Source of the DNA: Streptomyces sp. SCSIO 75703
GTDB taxonomy: Bacteria > Actinomycetota > Actinomycetes > Streptomycetales > Streptomycetaceae
Reading direction: 5' to 3'
NCBI RefSeq assembly: GCF_036607905.1
Contig: NZ_CP144555.1
Coordinates: forward strand, 6,572,001 to 6,636,000
DNA: 64,000 bases
A program made the translations under genes and the position numbers. The notes beneath the pieces are model-generated. The model made no database searches. It saw only the letters and a program-made list of their open reading frames with translations, and was not told the origin of the DNA. Numbering within the stretch: position 1 is the first letter of the stretch; each line of letters opens with the position of its first letter. This document shows, one piece after another, positions 50,081 through 59,451 of the stretch.

Positions 50081-50842
50081 TCAGACCCTCACGGGCCGGT
50101 GCGCGGTGAACCAGCCGGCCGCCAGCCGCGCGACCGCGTCCAGCGCGCCCGGCTCGGTGAAGAGACGGGTGGCGCCCGGCACCACGGCCAGGCGGTGCTC
50201 ACAGCGCAGCTGCCCGGCGGCGAGCCGGTTCAGCCCGAGCACCCGGGCGTCCAGCGCGCCGACGACGAACAGCGTCGGCGCCCGCACCCGGGCGAGGGCC
50301 GCCGGCCCGGCCAGGTCGGGACGGCCGCCGCAGCAGACCACGGCGTGCGCGTCGCCCCAGGCCGCCGCCTCCAGCACCGCTCCGGCGGTCGTGCCGGCGC
50401 CGAGGAGGCCCACCGGCAGGCCGGTCTCCCGGCCGAGCCACCGGGTGGTCTCGCCCAGCCGCCCGGCCAGCAGGGGGATGTCGAAGAGGGCGTCCGGGAG
50501 GCGTTCCTCGCCGCTGGTGAGCAGGTCCAGGAGGAGGGTGCCGAGGCCCGCCCGGCCGAGGGCGGCGGCCAGCCGGCGGTTGCGCGGGCTGTGCCGGCTG
50601 CATCCGCTGCCGTGCGCGAGGACCACCAGGCTCCCCGCGCCCGGGGGCAGGACGAGACGGCCCGCGAGCCGCGCCGGGCCGACCGGCACCGCGACCTCGC
50701 CTCCGGGCCGCTCCCACGGCCCCTCGGCGGTCATCGGGACCGTCACCGGCCGGCCGCCCACGGGGCCGAGGCCCGCGGGCGGGGCGCCCCAGGCCGGTTC
50801 GTCCACGGGAGGGATGGCGTATTGGTAGTCGTCGCGGAGCAT
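50081..50842 (-). CDS. Dienelactone-hydrolase-like protein, catalytic residues replaced
   Basis: A 253-residue alpha/beta hydrolase-fold protein of the type found in DevR regulons, often next to or fused with a phosphoribosyltransferase. The scaffold is conserved (LVVLAHGSGCSRHSPRNRRLAAALGRAGL, GGRPDLAGPAALARVRAPTLFVVG, LNRLAAGQLRCEHRLAVVPGAT). The nucleophile elbow, GASTG in relatives, reads GAGTTAG, so Gly150 replaces Ser. The His loop, GATHLF in relatives, reads GATRLF, so Arg226 replaces His. It is probably not a hydrolase. It is the last gene of a small minus-strand group with the Rv1733c-like gene. Confidence 0.8.
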   Translation of the reverse strand: MLRDDYQYAIPPVDEPAWGAPPAGLGPVGGRPVTVPMTAEGPWERPGGEVAVPVGPARLAGRLVLPPGAGSLVVLAHGSGCSRHSPRNRRLAAALGRAGLGTLLLDLLTSGEERLPDALFDIPLLAGRLGETTRWLGRETGLPVGLLGAGTTAGAVLEAAAWGDAHAVVCCGGRPDLAGPAALARVRAPTLFVVGALDARVLGLNRLAAGQLRCEHRLAVVPGATRLFTEPGALDAVARLAAGWFTAHRPVRV

Positions 50843-50929
50843 GTGCCACCTCCTCGGGTTCCGGCGGGCCGCCGCCGGGGGCGGCGCTCCCGCCCGTGCG
50901 GACCGCGCCCGGCGCGGGCCGCCCCGTCG

Positions 50930-51508
50930 TCAGCCGGTGCGCCGGCTCCACCGCGGGCCGACCCGCTCCCACTCGCGGGCCCACTCGTCCAGCCGCCGCC
51001 GGTCCAGCCGCCACCGCACCAGGGCCCCGGTCCCGTAGATGAGGCCCGCCACGGCCACGGCCGCCCCCGCGCCGTAGAGCGCGGACTCGACGGACGCGTT
51101 GGCCGGATCCGTCGGCGCCCCGGTGAGCGAGCCGCCCCGGTCCTGCCAGAGCATGATCGACGAACCGGCGCGCAGCCCCGATGTCGCCAGGGTCTCGCCG
51201 GTCCGGGACGTGCCGTCCGGCGCGGTCCAGCGGACCTTCACCAAGGCGCGGTAGGCGGTCTGGGTGGGGGACGCGCTCTGCGGCACGTCCGCGACCAGAA
51301 CGGCCCGCACCGACTGGCGCTCGGCGCGCTGGAGCGCGAACGAGGCGTCCGCGGCGTGCGCCGTCAGCAGACCCGCGAGGGTTCCCCCGGCCGCGATCAC
51401 GGCCCACACCAGCAGCACGATCCAGGCTTCGACGGTGTCGACGCGCCGGCGCAGCGGACTGCGCCGCCACCGCCACGGTCGCTTCCTCTCGGCCTTGCCG
51501 CCGTACAT
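50930..51508 (-). CDS. Rv1733c-like membrane protein
   Basis: A 192-residue protein with two membrane helices (WIVLLVWAVIAAGGTLAGLLTAHA near 30-53 and ALYGAGAAVAVAGLIYGTGALV near 150-171) flanking an extracytoplasmic domain of about 95 residues. It resembles the Rv1733c family, a DosR-regulon membrane protein of unknown function. The ATG at 51508 follows GAGGAGG. A DevR-type box lies 87 bp upstream. Confidence 0.82.
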   Translation of the reverse strand: MYGGKAERKRPWRWRRSPLRRRVDTVEAWIVLLVWAVIAAGGTLAGLLTAHAADASFALQRAERQSVRAVLVADVPQSASPTQTAYRALVKVRWTAPDGTSRTGETLATSGLRAGSSIMLWQDRGGSLTGAPTDPANASVESALYGAGAAVAVAGLIYGTGALVRWRLDRRRLDEWAREWERVGPRWSRRTG

Positions 51509-51594
51509 GAGCGGCACCTCCTCGATCCCCCCTGGAATTCGACCCTGGCACGGGCCGCGCCCCGGGGTCTTGGGCCGGTGAGGGGGGTCCGCGT

Positions 51595-51609
51595 GGGCCG
51601 AACGGACCC
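51595..51609. promoter_or_regulatory. DevR/OsdR-type box 6
   Basis: GGGCC-GAAC-GGACC sits between the divergent Rv1733c-like gene (87 bp) and the alcohol dehydrogenase (169 bp). Confidence 0.5.
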
Positions 51610-51777
51610 TTCCGGCCGGCCCGCCCGGTCCGCCCGGCCCATGCGGGGCGGCCGGTTCTCGGCCAAGCTGGAACGGCGGGGTCATCCCGCCACCGAGCCG
51701 TCACCGGCTCGGCCCGGCCGGCGTTCCGCCGTCCGGTTCCGGCCTCCCGACGAGCGAGCAAGAGGGTGAGGATCGGC

Positions 51778-52848
51778 ATGAAAGGCTACGTTTTCCACGG
51801 TCCCGGACAGGCCGCCTGGGAAGAGGTCCCGGACCCGTCCGTCAAGGACGCCACCGACGCCATCGTGCGCGTCCGCGCCGTGACCGTCTGCGGCACGGAC
51901 CTCCACATCATCAAGGGCGACGTGCCCGAGGTCCGGCCGGGGACGGTCCTCGGCCACGAGGCGGTCGGCGAGGTCGTCGAAGTGGGCGGCGACGTGCGCA
52001 CCGTACGCCCCGGCGACCGGGTCCTGGTCTCCTGCATCAGCCCGTGCGGCCGGTGCCGCTACTGCCGCGAGGGCGCCTACGGCCAGTGCCTGGGCGGCGG
52101 CGGCTGGATCCTCGGCCACCTCGTCGACGGCACCCAGGCCGAGTACGTCCGCGTCCCCTTCGCCGACCTCGCCGTGCACCCGCTGCCCGGCGCGCTGCGT
52201 GACGAGGACGCCGTCATGCTGGCCGACATCTTCCCCACCGCCTACGAGGTGGGCGTGCTCAACGGGCGGGTCCGCCCCGGCGACACCGTGGTCGTCGTCG
52301 GCGCCGGACCCATCGGACTGGCGGCGATCGCGACGGCCCGGCTGTTCTCGCCCGAGCGGATCGTCGCCGTCGACCTGGCCCCCTCCCGCCTGGAGGCGGC
52401 GACCGCCTTCGGCGCCGACGCGGTCGCCGACGCCCGCGAGGACCCCGGACAACTCGTCGACGACCTGACCGGCGGGCTCGGCGCGGACGTGGTCGTCGAG
52501 GCGGTGGGCGTGCCGGAGACCTTCGAGATGTGCACCCGCATGGTCCGCCCCGGAGGGCACGTCGCCAACATCGGTGTGCACGGGGCCCCGGCCACACTGC
52601 ACCTGGAAGACCTGTGGATCAAGAACGTCACCATCACCACCGGACTGGTCGACACGCGCACGACCCCGACCCTGCTGCGCATGGCGTCGGCCGGCCGGCT
52701 GCCCACCGGGCGCATGGTGACCCACACCTTCCCGCTGGAGCGGATGCAGGAGGCGTACGACGTGTTCGCGGGCGCGGCAGACACCGGTGCGCTCAAGGTG
52801 GTGCTCGGCGGGGCGCAACGGGAGGTGGTACCGGCGGCGGACGCCTGA
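51778..52848 (+). CDS. Zinc-dependent alcohol dehydrogenase family protein
   Basis: A 356-residue medium-chain dehydrogenase. The catalytic zinc ligands are in TVCGTDLH and GHEAVGEV. The structural zinc lobe has CISPCGRCRYCREGAYGQC. The Rossmann motif is VVVVGAGPIGLAAIATARLF. It should oxidise an alcohol or reduce an aldehyde with NAD(P). A closely similar enzyme belongs to the OsdR-type gene set of S. coelicolor as I recall. The ATG at 51778 is preferred to the GTG at 51766 because it is preceded by GAGG at 7 nt. Confidence 0.9.
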   Translation: MKGYVFHGPGQAAWEEVPDPSVKDATDAIVRVRAVTVCGTDLHIIKGDVPEVRPGTVLGHEAVGEVVEVGGDVRTVRPGDRVLVSCISPCGRCRYCREGAYGQCLGGGGWILGHLVDGTQAEYVRVPFADLAVHPLPGALRDEDAVMLADIFPTAYEVGVLNGRVRPGDTVVVVGAGPIGLAAIATARLFSPERIVAVDLAPSRLEAATAFGADAVADAREDPGQLVDDLTGGLGADVVVEAVGVPETFEMCTRMVRPGGHVANIGVHGAPATLHLEDLWIKNVTITTGLVDTRTTPTLLRMASAGRLPTGRMVTHTFPLERMQEAYDVFAGAADTGALKVVLGGAQREVVPAADA

Positions 52849-53290
52849 CCGTCCCCGGCCCGACGCGGCCCGACGCCGGTGCCCCCGCTCCGCGCGGAGC
52901 GCGCGCCGGGGCGCGTTACGTGCCGGATGCCACCGCCCTCGCGCGCGGCCGGGCGCCGGTCCCAGCGGGACGTACGGCCCGGTCCGGCGCGCCCGGAACA
53001 GGAGGGCGGACCGGCGGAGCGCGCACGGACCCGCCACGGCCGGGGTCCGCCGGGCCGCGCCGCGCACCGCCGCGCACTCGGCGCGCCGGTCCGCGCAGAC
53101 CGCGGTGACCGGCGACCCGCGCCGTGGTGGACGCCGTCCACCCGCTCGGCCCCGCGGCCGGCCCCCACCCGGCGCTGGAGGCGCGCGGCGCCCGGGACAG
53201 GCACGTCCCCCGGATCGGACGGCGCCCGGACCCGGCACGGACGGCGCCCGTGGGGGACACTGGGAGCAGCCTGTCGGGAGGAGGACACCC
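52849..53290. other. Intergenic region without a supported gene
   Basis: 442 bp between the dehydrogenase and the second Acg-type gene. The frames here are GC artefacts. No clear DevR-type box was found. GGGAGGAGG at its end is the ribosome site of the next gene. Confidence 0.4.
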
Positions 53291-54283
53291 ATGGTTCCCC
53301 GGCCCCTCGACGAGAGGACGGTGGCCGCGCTGGTGGCCGACGCCACCGCCGCGCCCTCCATGCACAACGCCCAGCCCTGGCGCTTCCGGTTCCTCGCGGG
53401 GGAGCGGCGGCTGCTGCTGAGCGCCGACCCGGAGCGCGCCATGCCCCGCACCGACCCCGACGAGCGGGCCCTGCATCTGGGCTGTGGCGCGGCCCTGTTC
53501 AACCTGCGCGTGTCCGCCGTGCACGCGGGACTCGACCCGCGCGTACGGCTGCTGCCCGCACCGGACGTCCCGTTCCTGCTCGCCGCCGTCGACCTGGCCG
53601 AACCCGACGGCACCCCGCCGGACGCCCCGCTGGCCCGGCTCCACCCCGCGATCCGGCAGCGGCACGCCAGCCGCTACCCCTTCGCCGAGAAGACCGTCCC
53701 CGTCCCGGTCCTCGACCGGCTGGCCGAGGCCGCCGCCGAGGAGGGCGCCCAACTCGTCCTCCCGCACCCCTGGCACACCGACACCGTCCTCGACCTGGTC
53801 CGGGACGCGGAGAGCCGCGAGGCCATGACGCCGCAGGCCCGGGAGGAGATCGACCGCTGGACCCGGCTCGGGCCCGAGGCCGCCTCCGCCACGGACGGCG
53901 TCCCCGAGTACGCCTTCGGGCCACGCAAGGCGGGCGGCAGGGCCCCGGTGCGCGACTTCGCCGGGGACCGGCCGGTGGCCGACCGGGGAGCCGCCTCCTT
54001 CGAGCAGACCCCGCGCCTCGCCCTGCTCAGCACCCCCGAGGACCGGCCCGCCGACTGGCTGCGCGCCGGCCAGGCCCTGGAACGGGTCCTGCTGGAGGCC
54101 ACCCTCGCCGAACTGGTCACCTCCCTGACCTCCCACGCCCTGGAGGAACGCGACCTGCGCCGGCTGGTCCGCGATCCCGGGTCCGGCGCCGGACAGGTCC
54201 AGATGGTGCTGCGCCTCGGCTACGGGCCCCGGGGCCCGGCGAGCCCCCGCCGCCCGGTCCGGGAGGTCCTGGAGATCACGTGA
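53291..54283 (+). CDS. Acg-type nitroreductase-like flavoprotein 2
   Basis: A 330-residue paralogue of the protein at 42576-43556. It has the same landmarks: ALVADATAAPSMHNAQPWRFRF, RQRHASRYPFAEKTVP and WLRAGQALERVLLEATLAELV. The C-terminus is GYGPRGPASPRRPV. The pair brackets the stress island. It has a strong ribosome site (GGGAGGAGG). Binding of FMN is expected; enzymatic activity is uncertain. Confidence 0.88.
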   Translation: MVPRPLDERTVAALVADATAAPSMHNAQPWRFRFLAGERRLLLSADPERAMPRTDPDERALHLGCGAALFNLRVSAVHAGLDPRVRLLPAPDVPFLLAAVDLAEPDGTPPDAPLARLHPAIRQRHASRYPFAEKTVPVPVLDRLAEAAAEEGAQLVLPHPWHTDTVLDLVRDAESREAMTPQAREEIDRWTRLGPEAASATDGVPEYAFGPRKAGGRAPVRDFAGDRPVADRGAASFEQTPRLALLSTPEDRPADWLRAGQALERVLLEATLAELVTSLTSHALEERDLRRLVRDPGSGAGQVQMVLRLGYGPRGPASPRRPVREVLEIT

Positions 54284-54438
54284 CGGCTCCCGGCGTACCC
54301 GGTGTGCCCCCGCCCCGGCCGCCCGGCACGCCCCCGGGCCCTGAGAGGATCATCCGGAACGGAGGTCCACCCGGGTCCCGGAAGGAGTCGAGGAGACATG
54401 CGAGTCAGCGCGGACGGCGGTACGACGGAGGCACGCGG

Positions 54439-55521
54439 ATGAGCGGCGGCACCGGTGACCCGGTCCTCCGCCACACCACGGGCCGGGCCGCCCACCTCGT
54501 CCTGAACCGGCCCCGGGCGCTCAACGCGCTCACCCACGAGATGGTGCTCCGCATCGACGAGGCGCTGTCTGAGTGGGAGCGCGATCCGGCCGTGGAGACG
54601 GTCGTGCTGACCGGTGCCGGCGAGCGTGGCCTGTGCGCGGGCGGTGACATCCGCGTCGTGCACGCCGACGCGCGGGACGGCGACGGTACGGCCTCGGCGG
54701 CGTTCTGGCGGGACGAGTACCGGCTCAACGCCCGGATCGCCCGCTACCCCAAGCCGTATGTCGCGGTCATGGACGGGATCGTGATGGGCGGCGGTGTCGG
54801 CGTGTCCGCCCACGGCGGTGTCCGGATCGTCACCGAGCGGTCGGTGATCGCCATGCCGGAGACCGGGATCGGCTTCGTCCCCGACGTCGGCGGCACCCAC
54901 CTGCTCTCCCGCGCCCCCGGCGAACTGGGCACCCACCTCGCGCTGACCGGCGCGCGGGTCGGCGCCGCGGACGCGCTGCTGTGCGGCCTCGCCGACCACC
55001 ACGTGCCGTCCGCGGCGCTGCCGGACCTCCTCGCCGACCTGGCGGTACTCCCGGCGGCGGAGGCCGTGGCCCGGCATACGCGGCCCGCTCCGCCGGGTGG
55101 TCTCGCCGCGGCCCGCGAGTGGATCGACGCCTGCTACGGCGCCGACACCGTCGAGGAGATCGTCGGCCGGCTCACCTCCCACGGTGACCCGGCCGCCAAG
55201 GAGACCGCCGAGACCCTGCTCACGAATTCCCCCACCGCCGTGAAGGCCACCCTGGCCGCGGTGCGCCGGGCCCGGGTCCTGGGCAGCCTCGAAGCCGTCC
55301 TCGACCAGGAGTACCGCAGCTCCCTCGCGGGCCTCGGCAGCCACGACCTGGTGGAGGGCATCCGCGCCCAGGTCGTCGACAAGGACCGCTCCCCGCGCTG
55401 GTCCCCGGCCACCCTCGCCGAGGTCACCGACGACGACGTGGAGCGCTACTTCGCTCCCCTGGGCGAGCGTGAACTCGGCCTGGCGTACGCGGCGGAGGGG
55501 ACGGACGCCGGGGCGTCCTGA
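54439..55521 (+). CDS. 3-hydroxyisobutyryl-CoA hydrolase (crotonase family)
   Basis: A 360-residue crotonase-fold enzyme that hydrolyses 3-hydroxyisobutyryl-CoA in valine degradation. The oxyanion regions are TGAGERGLCAGGDIRV and KPYVAVMDGIVMGGGVGVSAHG. PETGIGFVPDVGGTHLLSR carries the catalytic Glu/Asp of the hydrolase subgroup. The C-terminal part (EYRSSLAGLGSHDLVEGIRAQVVDKDRSPRWSP) distinguishes it from enoyl-CoA hydratase. The ATG at 54439 follows CGGAGG. Its last 76 bp overlap the 3' end of the convergent thiI. Confidence 0.92.
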   Translation: MSGGTGDPVLRHTTGRAAHLVLNRPRALNALTHEMVLRIDEALSEWERDPAVETVVLTGAGERGLCAGGDIRVVHADARDGDGTASAAFWRDEYRLNARIARYPKPYVAVMDGIVMGGGVGVSAHGGVRIVTERSVIAMPETGIGFVPDVGGTHLLSRAPGELGTHLALTGARVGAADALLCGLADHHVPSAALPDLLADLAVLPAAEAVARHTRPAPPGGLAAAREWIDACYGADTVEEIVGRLTSHGDPAAKETAETLLTNSPTAVKATLAAVRRARVLGSLEAVLDQEYRSSLAGLGSHDLVEGIRAQVVDKDRSPRWSPATLAEVTDDDVERYFAPLGERELGLAYAAEGTDAGAS

Positions 55522-56783
55522 GCCGGTCCGGCCGCGTCCGCCGCCGTGGTCCCGTCGCCGGGGTGCATCAGGCGGGCGCTCGCGAGGAGGGTTTCGACGA
55601 CGTCGTCGAGGTCGAGGCGTCGTTCGACCGAGTGGAGTTGGGGGAGTCCGGCGCGGGTGCTGACGCGGGGTGGGGCGAGGAGGCCGCAGCAGTCCTCGTC
55701 GGGGAGGACGGAGATGCCGGCGGTGCCGATGGTGCGGGCCTCGTCGATGATCTCCTGTTTGTCCCAGGCGAGGAGGGGGCGCAGGAGGGGGAGGGTGGTG
55801 GCGTCGTCGACGGCGGTGAGGTTGGCGAGGGTCTGGCTGGCGACCTGGCCGAGGCTGTCGCCGGTGACGAGGGCGTGGGCGCCGGTGGTGGTGGCGAGGG
55901 CGGTGGCGGTGCGGATCATGAGGCGGCGCTGGGCGACGACCTGGAGGCGTCCGGCTCCGGCGACGGCGAGTTGTTTCTGTGCCTTGCCGAGGGCGATGAC
56001 GTGGAGGTCGCCGGGGGGCTGGTAGCGGTTGAGTTCGCGGGCGAGGGCGTAGGCCTTGTAGACGGAGGAGGGGTTGGTGTAGGGGGCGCCGTTGAAGTGG
56101 ACGAAGTCGCAGGCCAGTCCGCGGCGCATGGCGCGGTGGGCGGCGACGGGGGAGTCGTAGCCGCCGGAGAGCAGGACCAGCGCGCGTCCGCTGGAGCCGA
56201 CCGGCAGTCCGCTCAGGCCCGGCAGCCGCTCACAGGAGAGGTACGTCTCCTTCCGGTCGATCTCCACCGTCAGCGTCAGCTCCGGTGCCGTCAGGTCCAC
56301 CCGCAGCGCGGGCACGGCCTCCCGCACTCGCGCCCCGAGGTGCCCGGCCATCCCGTACGAGGTCACCGGGAACCCCTTGTCCCGCCGCTTCACCCGCACC
56401 GCGAACGTGGCCGCCGGGCGCCGGGCGAGGGCGGTGCGCACGGCGTCGACGGCCGCCCGCGTGATCTCGCCGGGGTCGCTCGGGACGCGCACGGCCGGCT
56501 CGACCGCGTTGAAGCCGACCACCCTGCGCGCCCGCTCCACCAGGACCTCCCGGGGGACCTGCCCGCCGAGCACCGTGACGTTCTGCGCGGTCTTGATCCA
56601 CGTCGAGCCGCCCACCCCGCGCAGCGCGATCCGCAGGTTGTCCTGCAGCCGCTCGGTGAACCGCCGGCGGTTGCGTCCCTTCAGGAAGATCTCCCCGTGC
56701 TTGAGCAGCACGCAGGGGCCGTACCCGGCGGGCCGGCGGGCGGCGGGCACCTCGGGCCGGTCGGTGACGTGTTCACCGGACAT
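55446..56783 (-). CDS. thiI: tRNA 4-thiouridine synthase ThiI
   Basis: Transfers sulphur to U8 of tRNA and can also supply sulphur for thiamine. Product is 445 residues with a ferredoxin-like and THUMP region (VLLKHGEIFLKGRNRRRFTERL; FAVRVKRRDKGFPVTSYGMAGHLGA) and an adenylating PP-loop domain (ALVLLSGGYDSPVAAHRAM). The catalytic Cys lies in VLPDEDCCGLLAP near residue 365. The C-terminal rhodanese domain of E. coli ThiI is absent, as in many Gram-positives. The C-terminal tail overlaps the hydrolase gene. Confidence 0.94.
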   Translation of the reverse strand: MSGEHVTDRPEVPAARRPAGYGPCVLLKHGEIFLKGRNRRRFTERLQDNLRIALRGVGGSTWIKTAQNVTVLGGQVPREVLVERARRVVGFNAVEPAVRVPSDPGEITRAAVDAVRTALARRPAATFAVRVKRRDKGFPVTSYGMAGHLGARVREAVPALRVDLTAPELTLTVEIDRKETYLSCERLPGLSGLPVGSSGRALVLLSGGYDSPVAAHRAMRRGLACDFVHFNGAPYTNPSSVYKAYALARELNRYQPPGDLHVIALGKAQKQLAVAGAGRLQVVAQRRLMIRTATALATTTGAHALVTGDSLGQVASQTLANLTAVDDATTLPLLRPLLAWDKQEIIDEARTIGTAGISVLPDEDCCGLLAPPRVSTRAGLPQLHSVERRLDLDDVVETLLASARLMHPGDGTTAADAAGPAQDAPASVPSAAYARPSSRSPRGAK

Positions 56784-56955
56784 GGGGACCTCCTTGGCGA
56801 ATCCGGTCGTCCTCGGTGCGCTCCCGCGGCGCGGCGGTGCCGGGGGCGCGCCCGGTCACGGTAGCTCCGGCCCGTACGGAAGCGCGGCCGGCGGGGCGGG
56901 CGCGGGCCCGGGAACCGCGCCGGGCGGTCCCGGGCCGCGCCCCCGCCGTGGGGCG

Positions 56956-59274
56956 TCAGCCCCCGGTCAGCTCCTCGCGGACCGTCCGGGCGGCGGCCAC
57001 CAGATGCTCCAGGGACACCCGTGTCTCCGGCCAGCCCCGGGTCTTGAGCCCGCAGTCCGGGTTGACCCACAGCCGCTCGGCGGGGATCGCCGCCAGCCCG
57101 GTGCGCAGCAGGGCGGCCACCTCCTCGGTGTCCGGCACCCGCGGGGAGTGGATGTCGTAGACACCGGGGCCGGCCTCGCGCGGATAGCCGTGCGCGGCGA
57201 GTTCGCGGGCCACCCGCATGTGCGAGCGGGCCGCCTCCAGGCTGATGACGTCCGCGTCGAGATCGTCGATGGCCCGCACGACGTCACCGAACTCGGCGTA
57301 GCACATGTGCGTGTGGATCTGCGTGTCCGGCCGCACCCCGCTCGTGGTCAGCCGGAACGCCTCCGTCGCCCAGGCGAGATAGGCGGGGCGCCCGGCGGCG
57401 CGCAGCGGCAGGGTCTCGCGCAGCGCGGGCTCGTCGACCTGGATGACCGACGTCCCGGCCGCCTCCAGGTCCGCGACCTCGTCCCGCAGGGCGAGGGCCA
57501 CCTGGCGGGCGGTCTCGCCGAGCGGCTGGTCGTCCCTGACGAAGGACCACGCGAGCATCGTCACCGGACCGGTGAGCATGCCCTTGACGGGACGGCCGGT
57601 CAGCGACTGGGCGTACGTCGTCCAGGTCACCGTCATCGGCGCGGGGCGCGCGATGTCACCGGCCAGCACCGGCGGGCGCACGTACCGGGTGCCGTACGAC
57701 TGGACCCAGCCGTTGCGGGTCGCCAGGTAGCCGGTGAGCCGCTCGGCGAAGTACTGCACCATGTCGTTGCGCTCGGGTTCGCCGTGCACCAGCACGTCGA
57801 TACCGGCCTTCTCCTGGAACGAGACGACCTCCCGCACCTCGGTCCGCATCCGCTCCTCGTACTCGGGCCGGCCGATCCGCCCGGCCCGCAGGTCGGCGCG
57901 GGCCGTCCGCACCTGCGTGGTCTGCGGGAACGAGCCGATCGTCGTGGTCGGCAGCAGCGGCAGGCCGAGGCGGGCGCGCTGGGCGGCGGTCCGCTCCGCG
58001 TAGGGCAGGCAGCGGCGCCCGTCGGCGTCGGTCACGGCCGCGGCGCGGGCGCGCACCGCCGGGTCCCGGGTGATCGGCGAGTCGGCGCGGGAGGCCAGGT
58101 CGGCCCGGTTGGCGGCGAGTTCGGCGGCGATGGCGTCGGTGCCGTGGGCGAGGCCGCGGGCCAGGGTGACGATCTCGGCGGTCTTCTGCCGGGCGAAGGC
58201 GAGCCAGCGCAGGATCTGCGGATCGATGTCCCGCTCGTCGGCGGTGTCCAGCGGCACGTGCAGCAGGGAGCAGGAGGCGGAGACGTCGACCCGGCCGGCC
58301 AGGCCCAGCAGCGTGCCGAGAGTGGTCAGTGAGCGGGCGAGGTCGTTGACCCACACGTTGCGGCCGTCGACGACGCCCGCGACGAGCCGCTTGCCCGGCA
58401 GCCCGCCCACGGCGGCGAGATCGTCCAGGTTGCCCGCGGCGGCCTCGGCGAAGTCCAGCGCCAGCCCCTCGACCGGCGCCTTCGCCAGCACCGGCAGCGC
58501 GTCCCCGAGCCGGTCGAAGTAGGAGGCGACCAGCAGCCGGGGCCGGTCCTCCCGTCCGCCGAGGTCGCGGTAGGCCCGCCCGGCCGCGTTCAGTTCGGCC
58601 GGCGTGCGGTCCTGGACCAGGGCGGGTTCGTCGAGCTGGGCCCACGCGGCGCCCGCCGCGCGCAGGTCGGCCAGCACCTCGGCGTAGACGGGCAGCAGCC
58701 GGTCCAGCAGGGTGAGCGGGTCGAACCCCTCGGCGACGCCGGGCGCGGGCTTGGCGAGCAGCAGGTAGGTGACCGGTCCGACCAGGACCGGCCGGGGGGC
58801 GAGGCCCTGCGCGAGGGCCTCGCGCACCTCGGCGACCTGCCGGGAGGAGTCGGCGGTGAACACGGTGTCGGGGCCCAGTTCGGGCACCAGGTAGTGGTAG
58901 TTCGTGTCGAACCACTTGGTCATCTCCAGCGGCGCCACCTCCTGGGTGCCGCGGGCCATGGCGAAGTAGCCGTCCAGCGGGTCGGCGGCGACGGCGGCAC
59001 GGTGCCGTTCCGGCACGGCACCGACCATGACGGTGGTGTCGAGCACGTGGTCGTAGTACGAGAAGTCGCCGGTGGGCACCTCGTGGATGCCGGCCTCGGC
59101 GAGTCGCCGCCGGTTGTCGCGGCGCAGTGCGGCGGCGGTGGCGTGGAGGGCGTCGGCGCCGACGCGGCCCTTCCAGTAGCCCTCGACCGCCTTCTTCAGT
59201 TCCCGGTTCGGGCCCTGACGGGGGTAGCCGTACACGGTGGCCCGTGCTGCCGCGGCTGCGGACTCGGTGGTCAC
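56956..59274 (-). CDS. metE: Cobalamin-independent methionine synthase
   Basis: Transfers a methyl group from methyltetrahydrofolate to homocysteine without B12. Product is 772 residues with the two-barrel MetE layout: the N-terminal barrel starts YGYPRQGPNRELKKAVEGYWKG, and the C-terminal barrel contains TTIGSFPQT, the homocysteine and zinc site IHTHMCYAEF (His and Cys ligands), and WVNPDCGLKTRGWPE with the second Cys. The GTG at 59274 has AAGGAG 8 nt upstream. A cobalamin riboswitch lies in the leader, so expression falls when B12 is plentiful and MetH can work. Confidence 0.96.
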   Translation of the reverse strand: MTTESAAAAARATVYGYPRQGPNRELKKAVEGYWKGRVGADALHATAAALRRDNRRRLAEAGIHEVPTGDFSYYDHVLDTTVMVGAVPERHRAAVAADPLDGYFAMARGTQEVAPLEMTKWFDTNYHYLVPELGPDTVFTADSSRQVAEVREALAQGLAPRPVLVGPVTYLLLAKPAPGVAEGFDPLTLLDRLLPVYAEVLADLRAAGAAWAQLDEPALVQDRTPAELNAAGRAYRDLGGREDRPRLLVASYFDRLGDALPVLAKAPVEGLALDFAEAAAGNLDDLAAVGGLPGKRLVAGVVDGRNVWVNDLARSLTTLGTLLGLAGRVDVSASCSLLHVPLDTADERDIDPQILRWLAFARQKTAEIVTLARGLAHGTDAIAAELAANRADLASRADSPITRDPAVRARAAAVTDADGRRCLPYAERTAAQRARLGLPLLPTTTIGSFPQTTQVRTARADLRAGRIGRPEYEERMRTEVREVVSFQEKAGIDVLVHGEPERNDMVQYFAERLTGYLATRNGWVQSYGTRYVRPPVLAGDIARPAPMTVTWTTYAQSLTGRPVKGMLTGPVTMLAWSFVRDDQPLGETARQVALALRDEVADLEAAGTSVIQVDEPALRETLPLRAAGRPAYLAWATEAFRLTTSGVRPDTQIHTHMCYAEFGDVVRAIDDLDADVISLEAARSHMRVARELAAHGYPREAGPGVYDIHSPRVPDTEEVAALLRTGLAAIPAERLWVNPDCGLKTRGWPETRVSLEHLVAAARTVREELTGG

Positions 59275-59451
59275 GGAGATCTCCTTCGCGAGATGGATCC
59301 CTGAGGTCCCGGCGACGGGACGAGTGCGCGAAGGGGTGACGGACCGGACGGGACGACAGCACGCCGGTCCGCCGCGCTCGTCCGTCTGGTGTGTACGCCG
59401 ACCCGCCCTCGAGGTCACCGGGATGTCCGGGCGCGCGGGGTGCGCGCTCGG

